DNA of 37,296 nt from Thermococcus sp. (GCA_015520705.1 WAPO01000026.1:1-37296), one strand, 5' to 3'; counted from the stretch's first letter, positions 25,909 through 33,751 are shown. Made by a program: numbers and translations. Notes: generated by a model from the sequence alone, not told the origin.

Positions 25909-26386
25909 TCCCATCACCGAGGAAGTTCTTGAGCCTCTGCATATGTTTGGGAATCATCATGTAGGGCCTCTCAGGAAAATCAAAATCAAGAAGTGCCATG
26001 TATATGATTCTATCCACGCTGAAATCTCTAACCTGAACAACGGCGGCTGTTGCGAGGGCCTTTCTGCCCGAGGTTATATCGAGGCCTATTGTGTATCCCT
26101 CCGATTCCAGTTTCTGGAAAAGCTCTTTAAACCTCTTATCCGCTTCAAGAAAGCTGTTGTTGGGGATTACTATTGTCGTTATCTCAGGTTCGAAGTTATA
26201 TGCTTCAGAAATCGCTCTTATTGCCTCCACAATATCCGGAAGCTTCTTTCTGTACATCTCCTCTGTGAAAATAAAGACTCTCTCAGGCTTCTTTCCTCTG
26301 GAAGCGACGGCATAGTAGGTATTCACTAGAGCCCAGCCGGAGCGGCCCAGCAGTGTTACATAGGCAATTTTTCTTGAGGGGGTCAT
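25898..26386 (-). CDS. CARF-like (Rossmann) sensor protein
   Basis: A 162-aa single-domain protein with the features of CARF domains. After the first strand (IAYVTLLG) comes GRSGWALVNTYYAV (14-27), then strand RVFIFTEE, helical region, strand TTIVIP, and the hallmark loop GLDITSGRKALATAA (101-115), equivalent to the D-x-TGGTK loop that binds cyclic oligoadenylate in Csm6/Csx1 proteins. It has no effector domain of its own; the overlapping downstream gene supplies a PIN nuclease. GGGATGA precedes the ATG. The gap to the upstream DUF2284 gene is only 23 bases. A different nucleotide ligand is possible, because no CRISPR genes are in the window. Confidence 0.7.
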   Translation of the reverse strand: MTPSRKIAYVTLLGRSGWALVNTYYAVASRGKKPERVFIFTEEMYRKKLPDIVEAIRAISEAYNFEPEITTIVIPNNSFLEADKRFKELFQKLESEGYTIGLDITSGRKALATAAVVQVRDFSVDRIIYMALLDFDFPERPYMMIPKHMQRLKNFLGDGNVE

Positions 26387-26409
26387 TTTTCATCCCATAT
26401 ATGTTTGCT

Positions 26410-26871
26410 TCAATCAATAAAAATCATTCCATACAGTGCGCTTTCATGAAAGTCTATCCTGACGAGTCTGCTGATTTCAATGCCGATTGCATCTATTGAC
26501 GGCCTGACCTTATCCGGCATTTTGCAGGGTTCGCCCCGCTCAAAGGGACAGTCATCGCACAGGTTGCAGCTGCCGGGAAAAAGAGCCAGTGCATACATAT
26601 AACCCTTCTTGAAAAACTCTTCCTCCCGCTTCAGCAGATAGCTGAGAGTTTTGCGCTTTTCATTCTCAAAGTCATCATAATCAATCCCGAACTTAATTAT
26701 CAGGGCTTTTCTGAAGGAGCGCACCCACTCCCTTGCTTCCCTCCAGTCAGGAGCGTGGGGCGGGCAGCCCGGCCTTCTGCCATACATAGGGCACAGCCTA
26801 CACTTCCAGACAGGCCTCGGAGAAACAACAACCTCTGAAGCAGTGATTTCCTTCTCCCAGAGCACCTTCAT
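26410..26871 (-). CDS. DUF2284 predicted metal-binding protein
   Basis: A 153-aa protein with many ordered cysteines: CRLCPMYGRRPGCPPH near residues 24-39, and CNLCDDCPFERGEPCKMPDKVRPSIDAIGI further on. This is the DUF2284 pattern of predicted metal- or Fe-S-binding proteins of unknown role. TTTTAAAAC at 26899-26907 lies about 30 bases before the ATG, giving a short leader. It lies 23 bases upstream of the CARF-like gene on the same strand and could be co-transcribed with it. Confidence 0.8.
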   Translation of the reverse strand: MKVLWEKEITASEVVVSPRPVWKCRLCPMYGRRPGCPPHAPDWREAREWVRSFRKALIIKFGIDYDDFENEKRKTLSYLLKREEEFFKKGYMYALALFPGSCNLCDDCPFERGEPCKMPDKVRPSIDAIGIEISRLVRIDFHESALYGMIFID

Positions 26872-26914
26872 AGGACATCGGAAAAAATAGGAGGGAGGTT
26901 TTAAAACTTTAACC

Positions 26915-27637
26915 TCAGTCCATCAGCCGCCCGCCGTTTACATCCACAACCTCACCGGTTATGTGGTCGTTTTCAAGGAGGAAGATAACCGCATGGGCAA
27001 TTTCCTCAGGCTTTGCTATTTCCCCTGTCAGTGAAAGGGGGCGCAGCTTCTCCCTCAGCTCATCGTTTATCATGTCGGTGTCGACAGGCCCGGGGGCAAC
27101 GGCGTTAACGAGTATATCTGGAGCGAGATGCCTCGCGAGGTTGAAGGTCATCGCTATCAGGCCTCCCTTTGAAGCGGCATAATGCGGCCCCACGGTTCCG
27201 CCGTCCTTCCCGGCTATGGATGCTATATTGACTATCTTGCCCTTCTTCATGTATCTCAGGGCTTCCTGTATGACGATAAACGCTCCTTTCAGGTTAACAT
27301 TCATGACGGCATCCCACTCCTCATCTGTGACATCTATGGGGTTCTTCGACTTTCCAAGGATGCCGGCGTTGTTTATGATGATGTCAATTCTGCCGAATTT
27401 TCCGATGATCTCATCAATCATCCTCCTGACTTCGTCCCTCTTGCTAACATCCGCCTTAATTACAAGGGTTTCCACACCATAGCTCCTGCACATCTCCTCC
27501 GTTTTTCTGGCTTCGCTCTCACTGTGGGCATAGTTTATGACGACATTCGCCCCCTTCCGGGCAAGGGCAGCTGCTATGGCCCTCCCGATTCCCCTTGCAG
27601 AACCAGTTACGAGGGCAACCTTTCCAGCCAGCTCCAT
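26915..27637 (-). CDS. Short-chain dehydrogenase/reductase (FabG-like)
   Basis: A 240-aa NAD(P)-dependent SDR. Cofactor motif TGSARGIG is near residues 12-19. NNAG is present, and the catalytic Ser, Tyr and Lys are in IASIAGKDGG and HYAASKGG. APGPVDTDM is the usual loop after strand 6. It resembles 3-oxoacyl-ACP reductase FabG, but Thermococcales lack a standard fatty-acid synthase, so the substrate is unknown. The start at 27637 (MELAGKV) follows GGTGATT. TTTTAAAAT around 27661-27669 is a plausible TATA. Confidence 0.88.
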   Translation of the reverse strand: MELAGKVALVTGSARGIGRAIAAALARKGANVVINYAHSESEARKTEEMCRSYGVETLVIKADVSKRDEVRRMIDEIIGKFGRIDIIINNAGILGKSKNPIDVTDEEWDAVMNVNLKGAFIVIQEALRYMKKGKIVNIASIAGKDGGTVGPHYAASKGGLIAMTFNLARHLAPDILVNAVAPGPVDTDMINDELREKLRPLSLTGEIAKPEEIAHAVIFLLENDHITGEVVDVNGGRLMD

Positions 27638-27714
27638 AGCAATCACCGTGATTAATAGTGTTTTAAAATTAAAAAGGATTGGGGCGAAATATTTTTACGT
27701 TTGGAATTCGAGTT

Positions 27715-28266
27715 ATGCACATGAGAAAGATAAGCCTCATCATGGTTTTAATCGTTCTCCTGTCCGGATGTATATCCCATCAGAAAGGAGATGAGAAGAT
27801 GAAGTTGGAAGTCAATTCGGTTTTCCATGAAGGGAGCTTCATACCCAAAAAATACACATGCGAAGGTGCAGACATAAACCCGCCGCTTTATCTGGCCCAT
27901 ATTCCCTCCGGGGCGAAGAGCATGGCCATAATCGTCGACGACCCCGATGCCCCCATCGGGACATTCACCCATTGGATCGCGTGGAACATACCTCCAACGG
28001 AGCAGATTCCCGAAGGCATTCCAAAGATAGGCAACGTCAGCAAGCCTATAAGAATGATTCAGGGCCGGAATGATTTTGGCAGGATAGGCTACGGCGGCCC
28101 CTGCCCTCCGAGGGGTCACGGCGTGCACCACTATCACTTCAGGGTGTATATCCTCGACACAACCCTCAACCTGCCGCCGGGAGCGAGCAGAAAAGAACTG
28201 GAGAGGGCTATGAAAGGCCATATCATCCAGTGGGGTGAGCTGGTAGGCCTCTATGAAAGAAAATGA
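27715..28266 (+). CDS. YbhB/YbcL (PEBP-like) lipoprotein
   Basis: A 183-aa secreted member of the Raf-kinase-inhibitor-like/PEBP family. The N-terminus MHMRKISLIMVLIVLLSGC has a lipobox ending in C19, so a lipid-anchored outside protein is expected. The PEBP ligand pocket is represented by CEGADINPPLYL, VDDPDAPIGTFTHWIAWNIP and GPCPPRGHGVHHYHFRVYILD. Physiological ligand is unknown. A TATA-like AAATATTTTTA at 27688-27698 places transcription around 27715-27720, so the ATG at 27715 or the one two codons later starts a leaderless message. It is convergent with the SemiSWEET-like gene. Confidence 0.85.
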   Translation: MHMRKISLIMVLIVLLSGCISHQKGDEKMKLEVNSVFHEGSFIPKKYTCEGADINPPLYLAHIPSGAKSMAIIVDDPDAPIGTFTHWIAWNIPPTEQIPEGIPKIGNVSKPIRMIQGRNDFGRIGYGGPCPPRGHGVHHYHFRVYILDTTLNLPPGASRKELERAMKGHIIQWGELVGLYERK

Positions 28267-28267
28267 G

Positions 28268-28522
28268 TCAGACATACCTGAGCTTCACATAAAGGTTGAC
28301 CCCGCTCTGGAAAGCCGCCAGAAAATTCAGCGTGAAGAATATCCAGTCCCTCACCAGATAGGAATACACGGTCAGCAGAGATGATGCCACAACATAGACC
28401 ACTATGAACTCCAAGTTCATTGGGCAGTGCCTTTTCTTTATCGTCTCCCATGTCTGGGGCACCCATGAACTGACCAGAAGTAGCATTCCAAGGAGCCCTA
28501 TAGCCGCTGCACCTCCTCCCAT
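28268..28522 (-). CDS. SemiSWEET/PQ-loop small membrane protein
   Basis: An 84-aa protein with three transmembrane helices and a PQ-loop motif (SSWVPQTWETIKKR) in the first helix. This is the layout of SemiSWEET transporters, which dimerise to move small solutes, often sugars. The last helix is followed by KLRYV. The start at 28522 has the very strong AAGGAGGTG upstream. Substrate is unknown. Confidence 0.75.
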   Translation of the reverse strand: MGGGAAAIGLLGMLLLVSSWVPQTWETIKKRHCPMNLEFIVVYVVASSLLTVYSYLVRDWIFFTLNFLAAFQSGVNLYVKLRYV

Positions 28523-28644
28523 TCAGCGCACCTCCTTTTTTTATTTACCCCGCTGAGCTTGGAGGGGACATAAAAAAGCTTTATGGATGAGTTTGTGTTA
28601 AATATCCAGGTCTCACAGGGCAGAATAGGCAGAAGAATGGAAAC
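28523..28644. other. Intergenic stretch without a recognised gene
   Basis: Holds the ribosome binding site (GGAGGTG) and an A/T-rich upstream region of the SemiSWEET-like gene, and the 3' flank of the helical-repeat gene. I see no structured RNA or additional operator here. Confidence 0.5.
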
Positions 28645-29109
28645 TCACAGAGTGCTGACCAGCCTCGAAGTCACCCATGTTTTGACGTCCTCATCCATTA
28701 TGCTGTTGATTATCTTCATGGCCTCCGGAACCCTTCCTCTCCTCGCCAGCTCCAGCGCAACTTCAGCTTCTATTTTGGAACGGTTAGACACATCCTTAAT
28801 AAATCTGGCAATATCAAGGGCATCTTCGATCTTTCCAAGATTCAGGAATTCAAATGCAAGGCTCATGAGGGTTTTTGTTGTCTCTTCAGCATTGTTAATG
28901 TCATACGCCGCTTTGATAGCTCTGTTTATGGCTTCTTTGTAATCCTTATCCTTCTTTGCCATTTCTATGGCAATTCTGGAGAAAGCCTTTGCCCTGATGC
29001 TCTTGTCAGATATCTCCTGGGCCATCATGTATGCATTCTCAAAATCACCACTGCTTATCAGTTTGGTAACGGCTTCATAAAGAGCCCGCGATTGATACCA
29101 TTCCTGCAT
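28645..29109 (-). CDS. Helical-repeat protein
   Basis: A 154-aa all-helical soluble protein with repeated pairs of helices of about 30-35 residues (LYEAVTKLISSGDFENAYMMA, AFSRIAIEMAKKDKDYKEAI, LMSLAFEFLNLGKIEDALDIA, VALELARRGRVPEAMKII). This is a TPR/HEAT-like solenoid, likely a protein-binding scaffold. The start at 29109 follows GGGGGTTATC. It is divergent from the thioredoxin-like CGP-CTERM gene. Function is unknown. Confidence 0.75.
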   Translation of the reverse strand: MQEWYQSRALYEAVTKLISSGDFENAYMMAQEISDKSIRAKAFSRIAIEMAKKDKDYKEAINRAIKAAYDINNAEETTKTLMSLAFEFLNLGKIEDALDIARFIKDVSNRSKIEAEVALELARRGRVPEAMKIINSIMDEDVKTWVTSRLVSTL

Positions 29110-29208
29110 GATAACCCCCTTATTAACTTGCACTACATAGATTTAAGCTTTCCTAAACCGAAGGATAGATTTATATTTAATCCCCATGATAAATAGACAG
29201 GTGAGAAG

Positions 29209-29832
29209 ATGAAAAAGATTGGAGTGCTTCTGGCACTGTTTTTTGTTATGTCCCTTCTTTCGTATGCTGTAGCTGAAAGCCAGATTGATCCCAGCAAGGT
29301 GCATTTTTACATGTATGGAGCGAGTTCCTGCCCGCACTGCCGGAGAATGAAGGAGGAAATCCCAAAGGTCTTCGGGAAGAACAGTTTGACCTACTACGAA
29401 CTGGTGGGAAACGAGGAGAACTCAAAACTCTTCAGCGAGCTCTACCAGCTCACAGGAATAAGTGGAGTTCCCGCCATCGGAATAGCCTATGAGGGAAAGC
29501 TCTATGCAGTTATTGAGGGGGAATTCAACGTATCTGCAACTCCAATGATAATTAAAGATGCCCAGAAAAATGGCGGCTTAATCCTTGTGGTCGGCGGAAA
29601 AGCATACCTAATCAAAAACCAAACCCACATCCAGAAACTGCAAACACTATTCATAGAACATAAATCGGTCTTCAAAACATCCTCCAGCACCACAAATTCA
29701 GCATCTACAACAAGTTCTGAAACAGCCTCCAGTTCTACACCAACTTCCACAACATCGGGCAGAAAAACCTGCGGGCCTGCACTGATGGTGCTATTAGCAC
29801 CGCTACCGTTGCTTTTGAAGAGGAGGCGCTGA
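29209..29832 (+). CDS. Secreted thioredoxin-fold protein with CGP-CTERM anchor
   Basis: A 207-aa protein with a signal peptide (1-22), a thioredoxin/glutaredoxin fold with active site CPHC (C41-C44) and cis-Pro context GVPAIGIA, a Ser/Thr-rich linker (about 155-183) likely to be glycosylated, and the C-terminus CGPALMVLLAPLPLLLKRRR. That end matches the CGP-CTERM sorting signal known from Thermococcales, where the Cys (C188) is thought to be processed and anchored. It should act as an outside dithiol/disulfide enzyme. TTTATATTTAA at 29169-29179 is the TATA element and GGTGAGAAG the ribosome binding site. The downstream CcdA-like gene probably supplies reductant. Confidence 0.9.
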   Translation: MKKIGVLLALFFVMSLLSYAVAESQIDPSKVHFYMYGASSCPHCRRMKEEIPKVFGKNSLTYYELVGNEENSKLFSELYQLTGISGVPAIGIAYEGKLYAVIEGEFNVSATPMIIKDAQKNGGLILVVGGKAYLIKNQTHIQKLQTLFIEHKSVFKTSSSTTNSASTTSSETASSSTPTSTTSGRKTCGPALMVLLAPLPLLLKRRR

Positions 29833-29833
29833 A

Positions 29834-29859
29834 CTTTTTGTTTTTAACTTTTTGTGTTG
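29834..29859 (+). terminator. T-rich terminator-like tract
   Basis: Three T runs of four to five bases follow the CGP-CTERM gene within 30 bases. Partial termination here would still allow read-through to the CcdA-like gene. Confidence 0.35.
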
Positions 29860-29904
29860 GAAATGCTGAAAAGAGGTTCTCTTTAATTTCCGAGGGGGAG
29901 AGAA

Positions 29905-30627
29905 ATGAAAAAAGACATCGAGGCACTCTCTGCAATACTGCTGATGTCATTTGGGATAAGTTCTGTTGCACTCTACTCTCTTGGCTTTTCATGGTTTATT
30001 CCCCAGTTCTTGGCTCTGGCTCTCTCCGATTCCATAAACCCGTGCACCTTCGTAATTTATACCATGCTGCTGATAGCCCTGTCAGTTAAAGAGGTTTCAA
30101 AGAGACAGATATATATCGTGGGCATGAGCTTTGTTGCGGCGATATACATTTCCTATTACCTCCTCGGGCTTGGTCTGGTCGTTTTTGCCACCACAATCCC
30201 CACATGGGTCGCAGGGATTCTTGCCATAGCCTTTGGGTTATACACTATGATAACGGGATACATGGAGAGATCAAGGATAGGCAGTAAGAAGGAAGCAAGG
30301 AGAAAAATATTCAGTAGAGATGCGACCCTGATAGGGGCATTTACCCTCGGTGTAATTGTCTCATTCACACTCCTGCCGTGCTCCGCAGGGAGCTATCTGG
30401 TCTATGCGATACTGATATCTAAAACAGGGAGATTACTGATATTTCTGCTGCTCGCGCTCTACAACCTCCTCTTTGTTCTGCCTCTGATAGTTATACTCTT
30501 TGTAATGGGAGGCATAAGCGAAAGCAAGAGCGTATCTCAGAAACTTGTTCAAAGAAGCAAGGAGCTTTCAATTGCGGCTGGAGCTGCTCTGGTCGCAATC
30601 GGAATTTGGGTGCTTTTGAGATACTGA
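29905..30627 (+). CDS. CcdA/DsbD-like transmembrane thiol electron carrier
   Basis: A 240-aa protein with about six transmembrane helices. The two conserved membrane cysteines are C47 in DSINPCTFVIY and C159 in FTLLPCSAGSYLV, the paired motifs of CcdA/DsbD proteins that carry electrons from cytoplasmic thioredoxin across the membrane. GGGGGAGAG precedes the ATG. It lies 72 bases after the secreted thioredoxin-fold gene on the same strand, the obvious acceptor. Cytochrome c maturation is not expected in this group, so the client is probably that protein. Confidence 0.9.
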   Translation: MKKDIEALSAILLMSFGISSVALYSLGFSWFIPQFLALALSDSINPCTFVIYTMLLIALSVKEVSKRQIYIVGMSFVAAIYISYYLLGLGLVVFATTIPTWVAGILAIAFGLYTMITGYMERSRIGSKKEARRKIFSRDATLIGAFTLGVIVSFTLLPCSAGSYLVYAILISKTGRLLIFLLLALYNLLFVLPLIVILFVMGGISESKSVSQKLVQRSKELSIAAGAALVAIGIWVLLRY

Positions 30628-30715
30628 TCCTGCAGGACATTCAAATTCATCGGTGCTGATTGATGTGCAAAAAGCCTTAAATAGAATTCCATTAAAAATT
30701 CCAGAAGGTGATGGT

Positions 30716-31243
30716 ATGGAAAATGTTGAAAAAGCCCTCCAGCATTTTCATGCTTTGAAATTAAAGCAAATCATGCCCGCAACATCCTCTATTCCGGTTG
30801 TTGAAGCAGATTCCGCGGTTATCAATGTTCTAAAAATCCTGCGCACAAGGCATCACGTGTGGGTGGTTAAGAACAGAAAGAACATGGAGCTGTGTGGGGT
30901 GATCAGGTATCTTGATACGATGGATATCCTTCTCCCTCCTGAGGTGCATAAATTTCGCCTCGGAATGACAAGTGCCGTCATGAAGTCTCTCCTTGGTGGT
31001 GCCCAGAAAGCCGAAGAGATAATGGAAAAAAATGTGCTGACGATTGAAGAAGATGCAACAGTTCTGGAAGCACTGACAAAGATGAAGCGCTATAAAACCC
31101 AGGTGCTGGCTATCGTTAAAGGTGATACCCTTGTAAGTGAGATAAGCCTTAGAATCCTAATAAATGAACTGCTGAGACTGCTTAGGGTAGGTGGTACGTC
31201 ATGGAGCCAACATGGATCCTCCTCACAATCGGAATTGCACTGA
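30716..31243 (+). CDS. CBS-domain pair protein
   Basis: A 175-aa protein with two CBS motifs. The first runs from LKQIMPATSSIPVVEADSAV to DTMDILLP; the second starts AEEIMEKNVLTIEEDATVLEAL. CBS pairs sense adenine nucleotides or ionic strength. GGTGATGG precedes the ATG at 30716 and TTAAATAG near 30677 is TATA-like. Its last 43 bases overlap the start of the antiporter gene in another frame, and the C-terminal residues (SWSQHGSSSQSELH) are low-complexity read-through. The overlap suggests translational coupling and perhaps regulation of the antiporter by the CBS protein. Confidence 0.85.
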   Translation: MENVEKALQHFHALKLKQIMPATSSIPVVEADSAVINVLKILRTRHHVWVVKNRKNMELCGVIRYLDTMDILLPPEVHKFRLGMTSAVMKSLLGGAQKAEEIMEKNVLTIEEDATVLEALTKMKRYKTQVLAIVKGDTLVSEISLRILINELLRLLRVGGTSWSQHGSSSQSELH

Positions 31244-32493
31244 TATTTGCGAAAATTGGAGACAGCATTATAGAGAGGTTTGAGCTTCCGGGTGTTCTCG
31301 GAGAGCTGCTTATGGGCATGATGCTCGGAAATCTTGTCTATTTTGGAGTGGTGAGCTCCCAGTATCTCCCCATAACAGTAAACACCAGCGAGGTCATAGA
31401 TTTCCTAGCAAAGCTCGGCATAATATTTCTGCTTTTCCTCGGTGCCCTTGATACCGACATCAGTATGCTGAAAAGAACAGGAGTAACAGCGACAATTTCC
31501 ACTGTTCTTGGAGTTTTTGTTCCGCTGATTCTTGGATGGTTTGCGCTTATGGAGATGGGATATCCGAGCAGGGAAGCCTTTGCCGGTGGAGTTCTGCTCA
31601 CAGCAACGAGCATCGGACTGACAGTCAGGGTTATGATGGATTTGGGTGTTTTGAGGAGCGAGGTCGGGGCAGCTTCGCTGAGTGCAAGCGTCATGGATGA
31701 CTTCCTCGGCATAGCCCTCGTCATATTTGCCGTCGGGAGCGGCAGCCTGACAGGGCTTGGTATTAAGATAGCAGTTTTCTTCCTGATAACAGGGGTTATA
31801 GGGTGGTTTGCCGTCGATTACTATGTTAAATTTGCCGAGAGGCTTCATGTCGAAAAGGGCATCCTCGGCCTTGTTCTGGGCATGATGTTCCTGTTTGCCG
31901 CTCTAGCTGAAAACTGGTTTGCGGCGGCGATTGAAGGCTCTTTCATGGCAGGCCTTATCCTGGCGAAACTGCCAGAGGGCAAAAAGCTGATGGAAGACGT
32001 GAGGGCCATCGGATACGGATTTCTGATTCCAATCTTCTTTGTGCATACTGGAGCAATGCTCAACCTCAAGGTATTCGAGAGCTATTCTGCCCTGACGCTG
32101 GCGGCGGTTCTCACTGTAATTGCAGTGGTTGGGAAGATAGCTGGCAGGGGTTTTGGAGCATGGATAACCGCATGGGGCAGAGGAAGAGCATTTTTATTCA
32201 ATCCGAGAAACTTCAAGATGTCCCTGCAGATGGGTATAGGATCAATACCGAGGACTGAGGTTGCCCTCGTTGACCTCATGGTTGCAATCCATGGCAGGGC
32301 CATACCCCCTGCCGATGCCCCAAAATTCATAGCAGCAACGCTCATATTCATCACAGTATCGGTGCTCGTAACGCCTCCCATGCTTAAGTGGGCCTTTAAG
32401 GAGGATATTGAAAAGAGAGTAGAAAGCAGGGCAAGTAGTAAGGTTGAACGCATACAGGAAACAAAGCAGAAAATCAAGGAACTCAAGAGCTGA
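31201..32493 (+). CDS. CPA2-family Na+(K+)/H+ antiporter
   Basis: A 430-aa membrane protein with about 12 helices. The Asp-Asp pair D166-D167 in SASVMDDFLGIA is the ion-binding motif of CPA2/NapA-type electrogenic exchangers. The N-terminal helix (RFELPGVLGELLMGMMLGN) and LLFLGALDTDISMLKR are also typical of the family. The C-terminus is a short charged helix. GGTAGGTGG lies inside the CBS gene before the ATG. Probable role: cytoplasmic Na+/pH homeostasis. Its end overlaps the convergent thioredoxin-like gene by 11 bp. Confidence 0.88.
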   Translation: MEPTWILLTIGIALIFAKIGDSIIERFELPGVLGELLMGMMLGNLVYFGVVSSQYLPITVNTSEVIDFLAKLGIIFLLFLGALDTDISMLKRTGVTATISTVLGVFVPLILGWFALMEMGYPSREAFAGGVLLTATSIGLTVRVMMDLGVLRSEVGAASLSASVMDDFLGIALVIFAVGSGSLTGLGIKIAVFFLITGVIGWFAVDYYVKFAERLHVEKGILGLVLGMMFLFAALAENWFAAAIEGSFMAGLILAKLPEGKKLMEDVRAIGYGFLIPIFFVHTGAMLNLKVFESYSALTLAAVLTVIAVVGKIAGRGFGAWITAWGRGRAFLFNPRNFKMSLQMGIGSIPRTEVALVDLMVAIHGRAIPPADAPKFIAATLIFITVSVLVTPPMLKWAFKEDIEKRVESRASSKVERIQETKQKIKELKS

Positions 32494-32830
32494 GCTTTTC
32501 TTTCACTTTTCTTTCAAATTCAGAAAAATTTGGGACTCCGATGAACTCAACCCTATTATCTATCAATATCGTCGGAGTTCCCAGTATATTGTGCTCCATC
32601 GCTTTCCTTCTGCCTTCAGGCGTTGCAACGCTCAGCTCCCTCGCAACAACCCCTTCATACCTCTTTTGCAGCTCCTGGGCCATTGCCCACGCTATCGGAC
32701 AGTAAGGACAGCCCGGTGATGTAATGACTTCAATGACAACCTTGGGCTTTTTTGGTTTTTCTTCTATCATTCCCATCCGTCTCATGAGCTCAAGCATCTT
32801 CTTCCTCCTTATCATCTCAAGCTCGTCCAT
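32483..32830 (-). CDS. Thioredoxin/glutaredoxin-fold protein with helical N-terminus
   Basis: A 115-aa protein. About 25 N-terminal residues form a charged helix (MDELEMIRRKKMLELMRRMG), followed by a thioredoxin fold with CPYC (C41-C44) and cis-Pro segment LGTPTILIDN. It is cytoplasmic, as there is no signal peptide. The CPYC and VITSPGCPYCPIAW segment resemble the C-terminal half of protein disulfide oxidoreductase, so it may be a single-domain relative. GGAGGTGAGGG precedes the ATG. Confidence 0.85.
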   Translation of the reverse strand: MDELEMIRRKKMLELMRRMGMIEEKPKKPKVVIEVITSPGCPYCPIAWAMAQELQKRYEGVVARELSVATPEGRRKAMEHNILGTPTILIDNRVEFIGVPNFSEFERKVKEKLSS

Positions 32831-32896
32831 GCCCTCACCTCCATAGAAAAGAAAAACCAGGGGTTTAAAAATAAATCTTTGAAAAAAGCTTCAACC

Positions 32897-33709
32897 TTAA
32901 AATGCCCCACTTCCCGGGCCGCATATATTTGCAAATGGACAGATCGAGCAGTTTTCTGTATATGGTTGAAGATATGGTTCGCCCTTGACAGATTTTGTTA
33001 TCTCCTTGGCTTTCTCAATGGCCTCCTCATCTCCTTCAAGGACAAGGGTAACACTGCCTTCAGCTCCACCCGCACCCCCTGCTGCTATTGGTATCGCTTC
33101 AACTCCAGCCAGAATTCTGTATGCCTCAACCTCCGTGACCGGGTGGGAGTGCGGAATTGGAACGAGTGCCGAGTAGAGACCTGTTCCCCAGTCAAAGGAG
33201 TAGATGCCTGTGAGCTTTGCACTTTCTTCAACCGGCGTCGGCACGAACTTCTCAAGGCTAACCGGCGTTATTGTGAAGACGCCCTTTGTTATCGTCCATC
33301 CAAAGGTCTTTCCTATTGTCCCGCCGTCCGGAGCTGCGGCAAAGACTGCCACATTCCAGTTGATATCTATTGCGTTGGCTCCCTTTATGAACACATCTTT
33401 TGGCCCCATCTGCTTGAGCGCCTCCAGAGGATCGTCGAAGGGCTCGCCCTTGTAGAGGACGAGGTGCTTGGGCCAGGTCGCCTTTGGTGTAACACAGGTT
33501 CTACCCTTGCTTATCACCCCGACCGTCCACTTCTCCTTCTCAATCTTTCTCTCAAGGAGCTCCTCAGCTACGTAAGCCGCAGTCGTTCCAGTGGCGATAT
33601 ACACGAAGCCATCCCTGAGGGCGTGCTGGACTTCATTCATAGACACAACTGCCTTAGCTATCAAGCGCTTGCTCTCCGGCGGGGTTAATGTCACCAAAGC
33701 TCTTTTCAC
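32897..33709 (-). CDS. Conserved-looking protein with C-terminal cysteine cluster, unknown function
   Basis: A 270-aa soluble protein. The first half (NEVQHALRDGFVYIATGTTAAYVAEELL, VGVISKGRTCVTP) looks like a sugar-isomerase/NagB-RpiA-type alpha/beta fold. The middle holds VFIKGANAIDINWNVAVFAAAPDGGTIG. The end has a ferredoxin-like alpha/beta stretch and the terminal CSICPFANICGPGSGAF, a three-Cys set that could hold a metal or Fe-S cluster. I do not recognise a characterised family. The start is GTG at 33709 with GGTGG five bases upstream; GTG at 33718 is the alternative. Confidence 0.7.
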   Translation of the reverse strand: MKRALVTLTPPESKRLIAKAVVSMNEVQHALRDGFVYIATGTTAAYVAEELLERKIEKEKWTVGVISKGRTCVTPKATWPKHLVLYKGEPFDDPLEALKQMGPKDVFIKGANAIDINWNVAVFAAAPDGGTIGKTFGWTITKGVFTITPVSLEKFVPTPVEESAKLTGIYSFDWGTGLYSALVPIPHSHPVTEVEAYRILAGVEAIPIAAGGAGGAEGSVTLVLEGDEEAIEKAKEITKSVKGEPYLQPYTENCSICPFANICGPGSGAF

Positions 33710-33751
33710 AGCTACCACCGCATTAGGATGATATCGAGAGCATATTAATGT

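Noticed and set aside
27642-27654. AATCACCGTGATT symmetrical sequence upstream of the SDR gene
   Set aside because: Half of it is simply the GGTGATT ribosome binding site, so the symmetry needs no regulatory explanation.
30639-30668. CTGA followed by TGATG, resembling box D'/C' of a guide RNA
   Set aside because: There is no box C upstream or box D downstream at acceptable distance and no terminal stem, so chance is more likely.
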